Shown one piece after another: positions 1-9,889 of a DNA stretch of 62,134 nt; position 1 is the first letter of the stretch, and every line of letters starts with the position of its first letter. The DNA is from Tieghemiomyces parasiticus (taxonomy: Eukaryota > Kickxellomycota > Dimargaritomycetes > Dimargaritales > Dimargaritaceae), in assembly GCA_027575765.1 (NCBI GenBank), contig JANBPT010000172.1:1-62134 (forward strand), written 5' to 3'. Both the position numbers and the translations under genes were made by a program. Under the pieces are notes generated by a model that had not been told where the DNA came from, did no database searches, and saw only the letters and a program-made list of their open reading frames with translations.

Positions 1-1440
1 GCCGACCGCGACTACCAGGTGGCACAACACCTGGCCTGGGTCGCCCAGCGCCTGCCGGACGCCAACTACTACCTGTTTCACTGGCTCTGCCGTCACCTGG
101 CCCGCCTCGACTACTACAGCGACATCAATAAGATGACCCTGTCCAACCTCGGCCTCATCTTTTGCCCTACCCTGCGTGTCAAGTCGTACGTATTCCGCGC
201 CTTCATTACTCAGTCCGACGTGGTTTTCCCCTTGCCGCGGCGCACCTTCTCGGACGAACCCCCGTCGTCTGCCCCGCTTCCCGTCCCCGCCGCTGCCCAA
301 TCCGCGGAGGAGCTGGTCCCTGCCACCCGTGCCCCGCACCGCCGGGGCCGGGCCGGGCCCCTCTCCGCTCACGAGACCTCCCCCCACCTGGGTCGTCGGT
401 CCACAGGCACCCAGGCCTCGTACGACGATCTCGACTTGCCGCGTATGTCCCAAGTGTACGATCCCGACGTGATTCTGCGCACCTTCACCGCCCTACGGCA
501 GGTCACCGAGGCCACGGCCTCCCCCGAGGCCCTGCCACCGCATCTGGCCCACCTCGAACATCTCACGGCGTACGCCACGGACCACGATGCCACGCCGCCC
601 GCGAGTGGCACCGGTGAGCCAGGCCTGGGCCGCACCCGGATGACCCGTAGCCAGCGCCGCCGGGGCATTTTTATCCTGCAACCCCAGGCCCCGGCCGAGG
701 ACACCGACGACGGCGAGCTCGAAGGCGAGGAGATAGCGATGGTGGAGGCTTCCATGGACCGCCCCGATGGCGCTGGCACCGACCCCGACGACTCCGACCC
801 CTTCGTAGACGCCCACAGCGTTCCACCGACTCCGACCTCCAGTGAAGAGGACCTGGCACCGGTGTCACCTGTGATTCCCGAGCGGAGGTCGTCCCTCGCC
901 CCAGACCGTGACGGAGAGGACGGAACGGACACGGCTTCCCCGTCGGTGCCTCCGCCTACCTGGCCCCAACCCGCCGGCATTACCCCCGCGGTAGAGGACG
1001 GCGATGACGGCCATCATGAGGAATACCACGACGGTACGGAGGCGCTACTTCCCATGGTGGCCGAGGGCGAGGATCGAAGCGGCCGGTACCGCTTCCTACG
1101 GTCCCTCTCGCCCTTCGCCGCGAGCGGCGGCCGGTCGGCGCCAGAGGTGCCCGTCCGTACGGATTCGCTGGGGCGCGAGTCACCCTATGTGCCTCGGCGG
1201 TCCTCCAAACGGCGTCCCGCTCTACCGTTAAGTACAATGCAATCATCCATGCCGCCGCCGCCGCCTCCGCCCCACACAGCCCCACTAGTACCGACCAACT
1301 TTGGCCCGCCGTCGGCGCCACTACCTGGTCCGCCGCCTGTACCGACCAAGAAGAGTTATAATCCTTTCCACAATCTGGCCACAGGGATCGGCCGTCTGCG
1401 AGACCCACCCACGTCACCAGGCAGTCCACCGCCTTCCTGA
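1..1440 (+). CDS. RhoGAP-domain protein, C-terminal part (5' end outside window)
   Basis: The reading frame is open from the first base, so the true start lies upstream. The first ~65 residues are the end of a RhoGAP domain: LPDANYYLFHWLCRHLARL followed by NKMTLSNLGLIFCPTL match the conserved helices of the GAP fold that contact Rho-type GTPases. The catalytic arginine finger would lie upstream and cannot be checked. The remaining ~410 residues are low-complexity and probably disordered: acidic patches, many Ser/Pro and Arg/Ser sites, and proline runs (MPPPPPPPP-like and PLPGPPPVPTKK, residues ~415-450) typical of SH3 or profilin ligands. No second domain is visible. By family the protein should accelerate GTP hydrolysis by a Rho/Rac/Cdc42 GTPase, probably for polarity or the actin cytoskeleton. 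Which GTPase cannot be told. Confidence 0.9.
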   Translation, partial: ADRDYQVAQHLAWVAQRLPDANYYLFHWLCRHLARLDYYSDINKMTLSNLGLIFCPTLRVKSYVFRAFITQSDVVFPLPRRTFSDEPPSSAPLPVPAAAQSAEELVPATRAPHRRGRAGPLSAHETSPHLGRRSTGTQASYDDLDLPRMSQVYDPDVILRTFTALRQVTEATASPEALPPHLAHLEHLTAYATDHDATPPASGTGEPGLGRTRMTRSQRRRGIFILQPQAPAEDTDDGELEGEEIAMVEASMDRPDGAGTDPDDSDPFVDAHSVPPTPTSSEEDLAPVSPVIPERRSSLAPDRDGEDGTDTASPSVPPPTWPQPAGITPAVEDGDDGHHEEYHDGTEALLPMVAEGEDRSGRYRFLRSLSPFAASGGRSAPEVPVRTDSLGRESPYVPRRSSKRRPALPLSTMQSSMPPPPPPPHTAPLVPTNFGPPSAPLPGPPPVPTKKSYNPFHNLATGIGRLRDPPTSPGSPPPS

Positions 1441-2211
1441 ACCACCAACTATTCCCTCTAATCCTCTTGCTATTCTACTTACTTTTTTTTTATCATGACT
1501 TTGGTTATCCGTAATGGTGTTTCCCCATCGCTTTTTATTCCCTCTCTCTCCCCCGCCTCCCGCTCCCTGGCCGGGCTTGTTGTTACCTCTGGGCTCACCA
1601 TCCTCCCGGTCGACCGTGTATAAATAGACATCACTGGTTTCTGCCCCCCCCCCATTCCCGCCTTCTCTGGTACCATCTGGCCAGATTTTTATGGTCTCCA
1701 CCTGAACCGCGCTAGACCTTGTCCCATTTTGATATGTTTTGGTGTACCCTTACGATTTCTTTAACTTTCTCTACATCTCTTTAATGAAGTTGGCCGGAAC
1801 TTTTGACATCAAATTAGCCTGCCGTGCGATCTAAGATATTGCTTTTTTCCTGCTTATAATATATTGGACATACCTTTGGATCATCCAATAATACAAAGCC
1901 AGGGCTGGTAGGGTCTAATCAATGGGCCCACCAGGCAGCAGTTCAGTCCTTTTTGCTGGTCTGTCCTGCATTACCTTTGTCATGTGAAACTGGTCTAAAG
2001 CCCGGCACTGCTGTTGGCGGGTACATACACTACCATGCCTTCCGACGATTTGCTACTGAGCGCTAGGCGGCGTAACAAGGGAAGTGGTTGTACTACGCAT
2101 GCTATGGTACAAGGCAACCTCGATTTTGGTTTCATCTCGACTTCCCGTGGTAAATTACTCGGGGGTCGATGCTCACTTGGAGCCAAGCAGTCCACCGGGC
2201 GTGGAATGGCC
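1441..2211. other. Intergenic, convergent 3' ends
   Basis: This 0.77 kb lies between two convergent genes. It starts T/C-rich with a C10 tract (1644-1653), then becomes AT-richer around 1740-1920. It presumably holds both 3' UTRs. I found no exact AATAAA for the RhoGAP gene and no gene. Confidence 0.6.
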
Positions 2212-2748
2212 TCATTGCCTTGAGGGTGCAAGGGTGAGACGGAGATCGTCATCCGTCACGTCCCGAGCAAACTCAAACCAAGCATCAGGGCCGTGTACGA
2301 CAGGGGAGGGCCCGCGGAGCTGGTAGCCCGCGCGTTGGTACAGATCAAACAGGGGTTCGTGGGCGATAAGGAGCAGCCGGAGGTAAGGAGTGCCGGGCAG
2401 GTCCGCAACATGGCGGTGGAACGCCCGTAGCAGCGCGGAGGCCAGGCCCCGACGCCGGTACTGCGGGTCAACGACGACCGAGTGGATCAGAACGTAGCGG
2501 CCGACGGGATCATGATGCTCCATGGAAGCCGCGGTGAGGCTATCCTCGGCGCTTGCCGTCGCGCACACAAAGCCGCGCAGCTCAAAGTCCGGAGCGTAGA
2601 GGCCGAGGAAAAGGTCTGGGGCGACCCGTTGACGATAGGCCAGACTGGCCAGCGAGCCGGCCTCCGACGACGGGTAACTCTTAGCTTCGAGACAGTGGGC
2701 CGCGGCCACGTCGTCCACGAGGCGGAATGTGTATTCGGTAAAATCCAT
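2212..2748 (-). CDS. GNAT N-acetyltransferase, AANAT/PAA1-like
   Basis: A 178-aa protein of the GNAT fold, closest in pattern to arylalkylamine/polyamine N-acetyltransferases (the family of animal AANAT and yeast Paa1), which move acetyl from acetyl-CoA to an amine. Family signatures appear in order: EAKSYPSSEAGSLASLAYRQ near the N-terminus, HDPVGRYVLIHSVVVDP, then the acetyl-CoA loop YRRRGLASALL, and a late LYQRAGY with the tyrosine usually near the active site. The start is placed at the second in-frame Met because its context (TCTCAATGG) is good and the family begins close to this point. An upstream Met at 2781 would add 11 hydrophobic residues. The gene is divergent from the next one, with 258 bp between the starts. 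The substrate is not predictable; cytosolic location is inferred. Confidence 0.85.
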   Translation of the reverse strand: MDFTEYTFRLVDDVAAAHCLEAKSYPSSEAGSLASLAYRQRVAPDLFLGLYAPDFELRGFVCATASAEDSLTAASMEHHDPVGRYVLIHSVVVDPQYRRRGLASALLRAFHRHVADLPGTPYLRLLLIAHEPLFDLYQRAGYQLRGPSPVVHGPDAWFEFARDVTDDDLRLTLAPSRQ

Positions 2749-3006
2749 TGAGAAAAGTAGAGGCAGAGACAGGAATGCCAATTAGACCGAAAAGGCCATT
2801 TGGCACGTGGCAATCTGGTGAGGTGATGGGGGGTGGGAGGCAATCCCGGGCAATTGGCATATGGCAGTCCAGTGGAACTAGAATGCGAGTGAAGCCCGCT
2901 AGAGTCAGCGTCGCTGGGCGGTGACTTTGCCAGGAAGCTCCCGGTTCTTCTCTTTATTGATTCCTACCCTCTATCTCTCTAGACCCGCTGCTCTGCCGTT
3001 CGCACC

Positions 3007-3605
3007 ATGACTAACTCCCTCGCCACCGAAGTGGCCAGCCTCGACGCCTTCACTCAGTCGGCGCTGACCCCACAGGCCACGTTTGGCCGGGACGCGAGCC
3101 GACGGGCCCGCCTGGTCCACGCGGACCGGGCACCCGGCACCCACCTACATACGGTTGTGTACCGCTTCCCGGTGACGGCGGAGGACGCCAACGGCCAGGG
3201 CGTCATGGACGAAGCTGCCCTGGCCCGTCTGAACGACGACTTATCCTCAATTGCCATGCACTGGTTACAAGGTAAGTTCGCACAGCTTCCCCCGGGCGGC
3301 GCCCCCACCAATGCGCCCTTGCCAGCCCCCTCACCACGTTGCCATCGCCACCGACTTCCCACTTGCTAGATCCTGCGGACGCCACCAGTGTCAGCACGAC
3401 CATGACCACCCAGATGGCCGAGTTGCCCCCGATCGGTATATCGATTGACCTGGCGATCACAGTAGTCGGTTACCAAGGGGCATTTCTGTACACCACTACC
3501 CAAGTGCACACGGTACCTGACGGCGCAGCAGAACCGCCACGTACCCTGGGGCACCTGACGCACAGCAAATTTGCGCCCGGCCGGGTCCCGCACAGCAAGC
3601 TATAG
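3007..3605 (+). CDS. Unknown protein, two exons, 166 aa
   Basis: Exons at 3007-3271 and 3370-3605. The 98-nt intron has donor GTAAGT and acceptor TTGCTAG. Splicing in phase 1 joins WLQ to DPADATS and opens a frame to TAG at 3603-3605; without splicing the frame closes at 3369. The start context is good (CGCACCATGA). The protein has no signal peptide or membrane segment. The N-terminal part (TFGRDASRRARLVHAD, then HLHTVVYRFPV) and the C-terminal part (GISIDLAITVVGYQGAFLY) look like alternating strands and helices of a small globular domain. I do not recognise the family. It is divergent from the AANAT-like gene across a short shared promoter. Confidence 0.65.
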
Positions 3606-5646
3606 CGGGATTGGCCCATTTATTCACCAACCCTTTCCTTTTGTGGCTCAGGGGCACTGATTCGTGTTCACGCTGGCATAGCAGGTGGCCAGGCCCTTGG
3701 CCGTTTGCAACAGAGTATCCATAAATGAAAGCGAGGCTACCTACCCGATGGCCAGTCGCCCGCCACGACCGTCTTTCTACGAGTCAGGCGGTGGCCGTCG
3801 AACCAAGTAGGTGCGGGTAGTCAGCAGTGCCGCTCCGAGGCGATGACGTAGAAACTGAAGAAATATGATTCATGTAGCGCTGTCTGTGGGCCGGTGGGCG
3901 CTGAATCACGCGCGCGGCCAGACTGCGATCAAGCAGGGTAGGACAGTGCACGTCGTACATCCCTCCCTCCCGCCACTGCCACCGCCGACCTCGATTCGGC
4001 AAGGATGCACAGACTGTATTGAGAGCAGGCCAGATCCGGCTTGGCACGTCTCGCCACAGAGACGAGCGGAGCATGCCCCGCCGGGCATTCGACAGACTAG
4101 TGGGAGGGGGAGGTCGATTCCCCTGCTACAACAGGGTAGTGCAGCAGGGCCAGCAATGAAGGGCAGCATCGTCGTGTCTAGCCGACAGACTCAGAAACGG
4201 ATTGCGCCTACCCATTTGGTCGCGTGTGCCAAGACTGTAGTAGCATAAAGAGGGGGGCTGCGGGTCGCCTCGACCGTGGCCTGGGGGAGGCGTGTGCGCT
4301 GTGTAGGGCGGCCAGGGTCCGGCGTACAGGCGTTGTACCAGGAGTTGGGTGGCTACGGCCACTGGCCGACGCCTTTCTTGTCTCCTTGCGCCACCTGCGG
4401 GGGGAGGGGGGGTTTGCAGAAAATAAAATAGCAAGACGGCGTTGCAGGTACAGACCGGTTGCATCCAAGGCCGATCGGCCACTCCATCGTCCCTCGGTAT
4501 AAAATATGGCTGCATTTGATATTCGTCTCCTGGTGGCAGCAACCAGGGAACTCAGCCATTATGGGGCTCGTGCCGCTGGCCTGGCATGGCCCTTTTTTTT
4601 TTTTTTTTTCTTTTGACATGTTCGGCACTTCCCTGCCCTTCTTCTCTATTGCTGACGAGTGTCTAATTACTGGCGCCGCCTGACGAATCGCGTGGGAGAG
4701 GAGGGAGCGCCGGGGAGGCGTGGGCTTTCGATTTTTTGCACCGTCGCCTCTCTCTCATACACACGCGCGCGCACACGACCTCCCGCCGCTAGACCTGTTG
4801 CTCGCCCTCCGCACCAACTCGTCCCGCGCCGCCTAGCCGGCCGTTCGTCTATCTCGCAGCGCAAGTGCCTCGGAGGCGCAACGCAGCCTTCCCACAACTC
4901 CTGCGCGTGAATCCCAGTGACTGGGGTGGTATATTTCCACGCTATCCGCCCCTTCCCCTAATGCTCGCGAGTGATGGCGTCTGGACTGCCAACCCTGTGG
5001 CAGCACCAAACTCCAGAGCGAGAGAAGGGGCGGAAGCATTGCAGCGCCAGATGGCCGCCCACTGGCTGTGGTTGGCCCAACATTTTTTTTTTCCTGATCC
5101 TGGCCCTAGCCAGCACTCCTTGCCTTTACCCTTACGGGCCTTGGGGCCGACCGGATTGCGCGCATACACCCCCACACACGTACACACTCGACCACGACGT
5201 TTCCCGGTTGGCGGGCGGCGTAGCTCTGGACGGCCTGACACGGCCCATCCACTTCTTGTTCATGCGCTAGCCGGTGGTTCCCCCCCCCCCCTCCCCTTTG
5301 CTAGCGGCTGGCCGCCTATCTTTTTCCACCCTTTGCCTCGCCCTCTTCCAGTTGCAGCCCTATTACAGGCGACGCTCTCCAGCCCTTGCACGAGCCTTTT
5401 ATCCTCTGTTGCATTCCCTCTCGCCCCCACCCTTTCTTCACCACTTTGGCACGTACAGACCCCCCCAGGGCCCTTGCCCCTTGCTAGCCTACGTCGCTCG
5501 CGCCGCAGCCCTCAGCCTGCTCGTTCGTCATCACCCACCCTCTCTCGCCTCCACAACTTCTTGAACCTGCCGCTGTTGTTTGTCTGGCTAGCAGCGCACC
5601 CTTCTCACCCTTTCCGGCGTCCCTCTCCCCTGTCCTAATTTCCAGC
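3606..5646. other. Intergenic and pyrimidine-rich leader of the Gds1/APSES gene
   Basis: About 2 kb without a convincing gene. From ~4740 to 5646 the + strand is strongly C/T-rich and includes a CA/CG dinucleotide run (4759-4777), a C12 tract (5280-5291) and T10 (5083-5092). This looks like promoter and long 5' leader of the following gene. A 257-codon open frame (4865-5638) is Pro/Ser-rich as expected of any frame in such DNA and I do not call it. Confidence 0.6.
4593..4609 (+). repeat. T17 homopolymer
   Basis: Uninterrupted run of 17 T, about 1 kb upstream of the Gds1/APSES start. Such T-tracts often keep fungal promoters free of nucleosomes; that role is inference here. Confidence 0.8.
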
Positions 5647-8600
5647 ATGGCGAGCGCGGACCCCGCCCGGGCTCCGTCGCCGCTATCCACCGGCCCCACA
5701 CCGGCCGAAACCCGCCGGGTGCCTTATAACCTCGAAAACCTGCACCCGGACGATGCTCGCGACAAAGTCTTCGTCGCTATCCTCAAGGCCCTCATCTATA
5801 TGGGCAACCGGCCCAGCTCCCCTAAGGAGCTGGCTAACTGTATCATGAAACAACGGTTTACCATGTTGGGCGGAGCCACTCCCTACGCCACCGTCTCCTC
5901 ACGGATATCCCAGCATTTCAAACGTGCTGCTGAACACCGGCCACCACGACCGCCTATTTTGGGCAAGGCGGTGGATAGCCGCTACTCACGCAAGATCCAC
6001 TATTACCTGGCCACGGCCGACGGCCCGCCCCCGATGCCCCTGCCGTCGATCACGGCTGATGACGACGCCGGACGTAAGCGGCCGGCCCGGCCACCGCGGG
6101 ACTCTGCCGGGGTCAAGCGTGCTCGTATCACTGCCGCCACCGTGGCACCGTCAGCCAACGCGTTAACAGAATCTACTATGCGGGAAGAGGAGCAGGTCGA
6201 CGACGACGACGACGATGACGACGATGATCCTCGGGGACTCGCAAATGGTGGTTCTGACACCCTGCGCCTCACCCGCTCCGTATCCCTCTTTGAACACGCC
6301 CCACGTCCTGGCCGCGGAAAATGGGTTCCGGGCGTCCCACATCACCGCTCCGCCGGGGCAGTGCTGGACTTCGTCGCAGCTGCACCAGAGCGCCGCCGGT
6401 CACTGGACGCTCTCCGGGGAATGGCTCCGCCGAATCACCGTGAACTGCCGATCAAGGCGGTGGAACCGGCCCTCGCTGAATCTTCCAGCACCTCCCCGAC
6501 ACCACTACCGGCGTCCCCGGCGCCCTCGCCCCCCGAGGTGCATGATTTCCACGAGGAAATGATGACAGGTCACCTGGCCGCGGACGTGTCGCCCTTGATC
6601 CTACCCACACGGCCCCCGCCGGCGTCGCGCGCCTCACGGCCCGGCACCCCCGACCTCGGCGTCGACTTGCACCGCGCCATGGCCCCCTTGCTCGCCGTTC
6701 AGGCCCGCCAGGCCCAGTCTCCATCCCGTACTGCTACCCCGGATTCGCTCGACCCTGCCACCCCAGCCACTCCACCGGTGGCCTACTTTCAACCCTACGC
6801 CGGGCGTGACCGTACCCCACCGCCTCCGTCTAGTGTCGCGGCTGGTAGTCCGTTCCATCTACCTCCGTTCTGGCAGGCCTCGCCGTCTCCTGCCGACGTC
6901 CTGTTTGGTTCTTATGTGGGCCGCTTATCCGCCCAGGCGGCCGCTAACTTCCCACCCCCCACCCGCACCACCCCCGTCGTCGACGACGACGACGACTTGG
7001 AAATGGAGTTTAACAACGAAGACCCGGTCGACCGCGACGAGTCTGATAGGCACAGCATGGACGAGGACGAAGACGAGGAAGTTGGCGGCCTGCCAGTTTC
7101 CGACCGCTTCCGCCTTCCCGCTGCCCTGCCCATCCCGGGTCCACCCGCCGTCGGCAGTCTGGGTGCTGGTATGCTCGATATCCATGATCCGGCCAGCATG
7201 TCCCTAGGTGAGTTGGAGCGACTGTGGGCGTCGCCGCGTATTGAGGCGGCCCCGGTCGAATCAGCTCCGTGGTGCGCTTGCCCACCACCATCACCACGAC
7301 CAACCTTGGCCGCCGTCCCCGAGGCGGAGGACGAGGAAGGCGACGACGACGATGATCCCCTGGCTCGGCTGTGCTCGTCATCCCTACCAGGTTCGCTACG
7401 CAACCTGACTCTCGCCCCGCCCCGGCCCGCCCCGCGGCCCGCTCCGCTCTCCCTGGCTCGTCCTGCTCTGGCCCAGGCCGCCGCCCGGCTCTCCCGGTCC
7501 TTGTCTCAGGGCGAACCGGGGCTAACCGCCGCCGGCTGCGAGCACTGCGGACGGCGGAGGCGGCCATCGGTACTTGCCGCCGCGCTCAACCCCTCTGTCC
7601 TCGACACCGCCACCGCACCGCTGTCACCTGAACGGCGCCCCTCCCCGCTACCACCTGCTGGAGGTTCCCCAGCCGCCTTACTACCGTCCGACCAGACCTC
7701 CCCACTCCCACCGGCGGCCACGTCACCGGTCCCGCCAAGGACGACCGCCACGACGCCACCGCCACCACCGTCGTCATCCGTTGCACCTGCCGCTCCCGCC
7801 CCACCGTCTAGCACCAAGGCTCCACCCACCGCCGCCCCACTCATCACTCCCAGCGCCCTGACCGCCCGCAGTCTGTTCACCGCCATTTCGGCCCTCGCCA
7901 AGGCCAAGGGTGGGTCCCTGGCCGCCATGGGGGACGACATTTCTACTCTTTTCGGCGCCTCACCCCCGGCCGGCGATGGCCCGTCCTCGTTCGCGACCAC
8001 CTTCTCGGCCCTGCTGGCTTCCACGCTGAACGCCCGACCCAGCCAGAGTCCCGGGGACGCCTCCGCCGCCGACCGCAACGCTTCACCATTCACCGCACTG
8101 CTCAACAGGACCATCGCTGCGCTGCAGAAGCACCGTCAGGAGCAGCAGCAACGCAGTGCTGCCGCCGCCGCCACTACCACGGCCGCTTCATCCGTGGCCG
8201 TGCCGACTGCTGCCCTCCCTGCACCTGCGTCTCCGCCCGCTAAGGCGACAACGCCCATACCTCCCAAACCCGAGGAGGTCCCGTCCAAATCCGTTGCTGT
8301 AGCCGCAAAAGTCACCACTCCCATCCCTGCCCCGGCTGCCGCTTCCACGCCCACCGTCGGCCCGGTTGCCCCGCCCACCCCGGTTCGTCCTACTCTCTCC
8401 CGCTCCGTTTCGGCTTCATACGCGGCCGCCCTCGCCGCCCGCAACGAAGCTGACGATGACGCGCCCCCGCCCCGGCCCGACTGCATCCCGGCCCGCCTAC
8501 CCGTCAGCCCACGCATCTATTTGACGCTCGTCGAGTCGACCCCTTTCTACATTCTGGCGGTGGGGCCCCGCCAGGGCTTCAAGCGCACTCACACCCTCCT

Positions 8601-9306
8601 GCGCCGCGCCGATACGGGCTACGTCAACGCCGAGCGACTCCTAGGCGCCGGCGGCGTCGAGACGGACCAGGAACGTAGCATCGTACTCTCCCTGGAAGTG
8701 GACCGTTACCGCTACCCGGACCCGCTCAGCGAACTATACGGATCGTGGATCCCCCTGCCGCGCGCCCGCGCCCTGGCCGCGACCTGCTCCTTGCATCACA
8801 AGCTGGGGCCCTTCCTCAATGACAACCTGCAAACCTACTTTCCCGCCCAGCTGCCACCGGCCTACGCCAAGATGGCGCGCTCCCGCGCACCTACTACCGC
8901 GGCTGCATCCTCCGTGCGCTACCCAAGCCTGGAGACTGGCGCACCACCGACGTCTGACCTGGCCCACTTGTTTTTGGTCGCCTCATGTGCCGCGTTCCGA
9001 AACGAAGCAGTGCGTGTGGTAACCCCGGCATCCCTCCTTAAGCCAGCACCGGGAAAGCATGGTCTGGCCGGAGAGAGCTCCGTAACCCCCAAGCGACCTC
9101 GGTGTCAGACGCCGGCCGACGACGGACTCGCTGCGGCCGAGACTCCGACGCAACGGACCCCGCCGCGCAAGCCCACCTCGGGCCGAAGGACCAAATCTAC
9201 CTTGGCGTCTCGCCGGACAACACCTAAGGGCGACGTGGTCCGACGGAACGCCCGCAGCGGTGACGAGGACATTGAGGTTGACGTCGAAGGACACAGCGAC
9301 GGCTGA
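5647..9306 (+). CDS. Large regulator with Gds1-type winged helix and APSES/KilA-N-like domain
   Basis: Single-exon, 1219 aa. Residues ~25-122 form a Gds1-type winged helix: VFVAILKALIYMGNRPSSPK, then ELANCIMK, ATVSSRISQHFKRA and KIHYYLA. Residues ~954-1080 resemble an APSES/KilA-N DNA-binding fold: LRRADTGYVNAERLLGAGG, then GSWIPLPRARALAATC and LGPFLNDNL match the helix pair and following helices of that fold. The middle ~800 residues are disordered, Pro/Ala/Ser/Thr-rich, with three acidic blocks (near 184-194, 444-470, 555-568) that could act as activation regions. The C-terminus is basic (SGRRTKSTLASRR) and may include a nuclear signal. Yeast Gds1 has been linked to nuclear control of mitochondrial function. 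The likely role is a chromatin-bound transcription regulator; targets are unknown. Confidence 0.8.
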   Translation: MASADPARAPSPLSTGPTPAETRRVPYNLENLHPDDARDKVFVAILKALIYMGNRPSSPKELANCIMKQRFTMLGGATPYATVSSRISQHFKRAAEHRPPRPPILGKAVDSRYSRKIHYYLATADGPPPMPLPSITADDDAGRKRPARPPRDSAGVKRARITAATVAPSANALTESTMREEEQVDDDDDDDDDDPRGLANGGSDTLRLTRSVSLFEHAPRPGRGKWVPGVPHHRSAGAVLDFVAAAPERRRSLDALRGMAPPNHRELPIKAVEPALAESSSTSPTPLPASPAPSPPEVHDFHEEMMTGHLAADVSPLILPTRPPPASRASRPGTPDLGVDLHRAMAPLLAVQARQAQSPSRTATPDSLDPATPATPPVAYFQPYAGRDRTPPPPSSVAAGSPFHLPPFWQASPSPADVLFGSYVGRLSAQAAANFPPPTRTTPVVDDDDDLEMEFNNEDPVDRDESDRHSMDEDEDEEVGGLPVSDRFRLPAALPIPGPPAVGSLGAGMLDIHDPASMSLGELERLWASPRIEAAPVESAPWCACPPPSPRPTLAAVPEAEDEEGDDDDDPLARLCSSSLPGSLRNLTLAPPRPAPRPAPLSLARPALAQAAARLSRSLSQGEPGLTAAGCEHCGRRRRPSVLAAALNPSVLDTATAPLSPERRPSPLPPAGGSPAALLPSDQTSPLPPAATSPVPPRTTATTPPPPPSSSVAPAAPAPPSSTKAPPTAAPLITPSALTARSLFTAISALAKAKGGSLAAMGDDISTLFGASPPAGDGPSSFATTFSALLASTLNARPSQSPGDASAADRNASPFTALLNRTIAALQKHRQEQQQRSAAAAATTTAASSVAVPTAALPAPASPPAKATTPIPPKPEEVPSKSVAVAAKVTTPIPAPAAASTPTVGPVAPPTPVRPTLSRSVSASYAAALAARNEADDDAPPPRPDCIPARLPVSPRIYLTLVESTPFYILAVGPRQGFKRTHTLLRRADTGYVNAERLLGAGGVETDQERSIVLSLEVDRYRYPDPLSELYGSWIPLPRARALAATCSLHHKLGPFLNDNLQTYFPAQLPPAYAKMARSRAPTTAAASSVRYPSLETGAPPTSDLAHLFLVASCAAFRNEAVRVVTPASLLKPAPGKHGLAGESSVTPKRPRCQTPADDGLAAAETPTQRTPPRKPTSGRRTKSTLASRRTTPKGDVVRRNARSGDEDIEVDVEGHSDG

Positions 9307-9344
9307 CGTGGGCCGGATTTACGATTACTCCCCCTGCCTCACCA

Positions 9345-9363
9345 CTCTCTCTCTCTCTCTCTC
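9345..9363 (+). repeat. CT dinucleotide microsatellite
   Basis: About nine CT units directly downstream of the Gds1/APSES stop codon, in its probable 3' UTR. Confidence 0.8.
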
Positions 9364-9463
9364 CCATCTCATTGTGTAATATATATATGGTAGAGACAAG
9401 CTGCTGTAGGTACTCCCCCATCCCTCTCTATTGACTTGTCTCGATGCTAGCTATAGTCTTCGT

Positions 9464-9469
9464 AATAAA
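9464..9469 (+). promoter_or_regulatory. Probable polyadenylation signal AATAAA
   Basis: Exact AATAAA, 158 bp after the stop of the Gds1/APSES gene and on its strand. Confidence 0.5.
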
Positions 9470-9889
9470 TTTAGCCCTACGACATGATTAACTTAGACTT
9501 GGTTCAGGCTTTGGCGCCACTGTTTCCTGGGTTAGAAGTCGCTAGTCAGGAGATTGTGGAGAGCGCCCCGCCAAACACTTGCGATCAGCTCGGCCGAGAC
9601 CCAAGTGGGAAAGGGGAGGGGGAATGGCACGCCGCGTGACGAGCTCAGCTCCGCCCCCCCCTTTCCTCCTTCTCCCAGCCTTAGGCCTCCTCCGCTTGAC
9701 GGTCCCAGGCAGGTGGGCCTGCTCCAGCGCAGTACCTGTAGCTCGCAAGTCTACTTTCCCCGCACCACCACCCTTCTGCATCCCGTCCCTGACCTTGTCG
9801 ATGACCAGTTCGCCATCCCTTTCCTCTCGCCACTCGCCCATTCCCTTGGTTTTCAATTTTGCCACCCTTGACCACCTACCGCCTCCGCC

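Larger units (their letters stand above)
9307..9889. other. Intergenic: 3' UTR and PHAF1 leader
   Basis: 583 bp between tandem genes. It holds a CT microsatellite (9345-9363), a short AT repeat (9379-9388), an AATAAA (9464-9469) suited to end the upstream transcript, and a C/T-rich stretch with a C8 tract (9654-9661) leading to the PHAF1 start. Confidence 0.65.

Noticed and set aside
4098..4125. Possible T-arm near GGTCGATTCCCC
   Set aside because: It lacks one T of the TTCGA loop and no cloverleaf can be drawn upstream.
4865..5638. 257-codon open frame upstream of the Gds1/APSES gene
   Set aside because: Its composition (Pro, Ser, Leu, Arg) is what any frame of C/T-rich DNA gives; there is no domain, and it ends just before the real start, so it is leader DNA.
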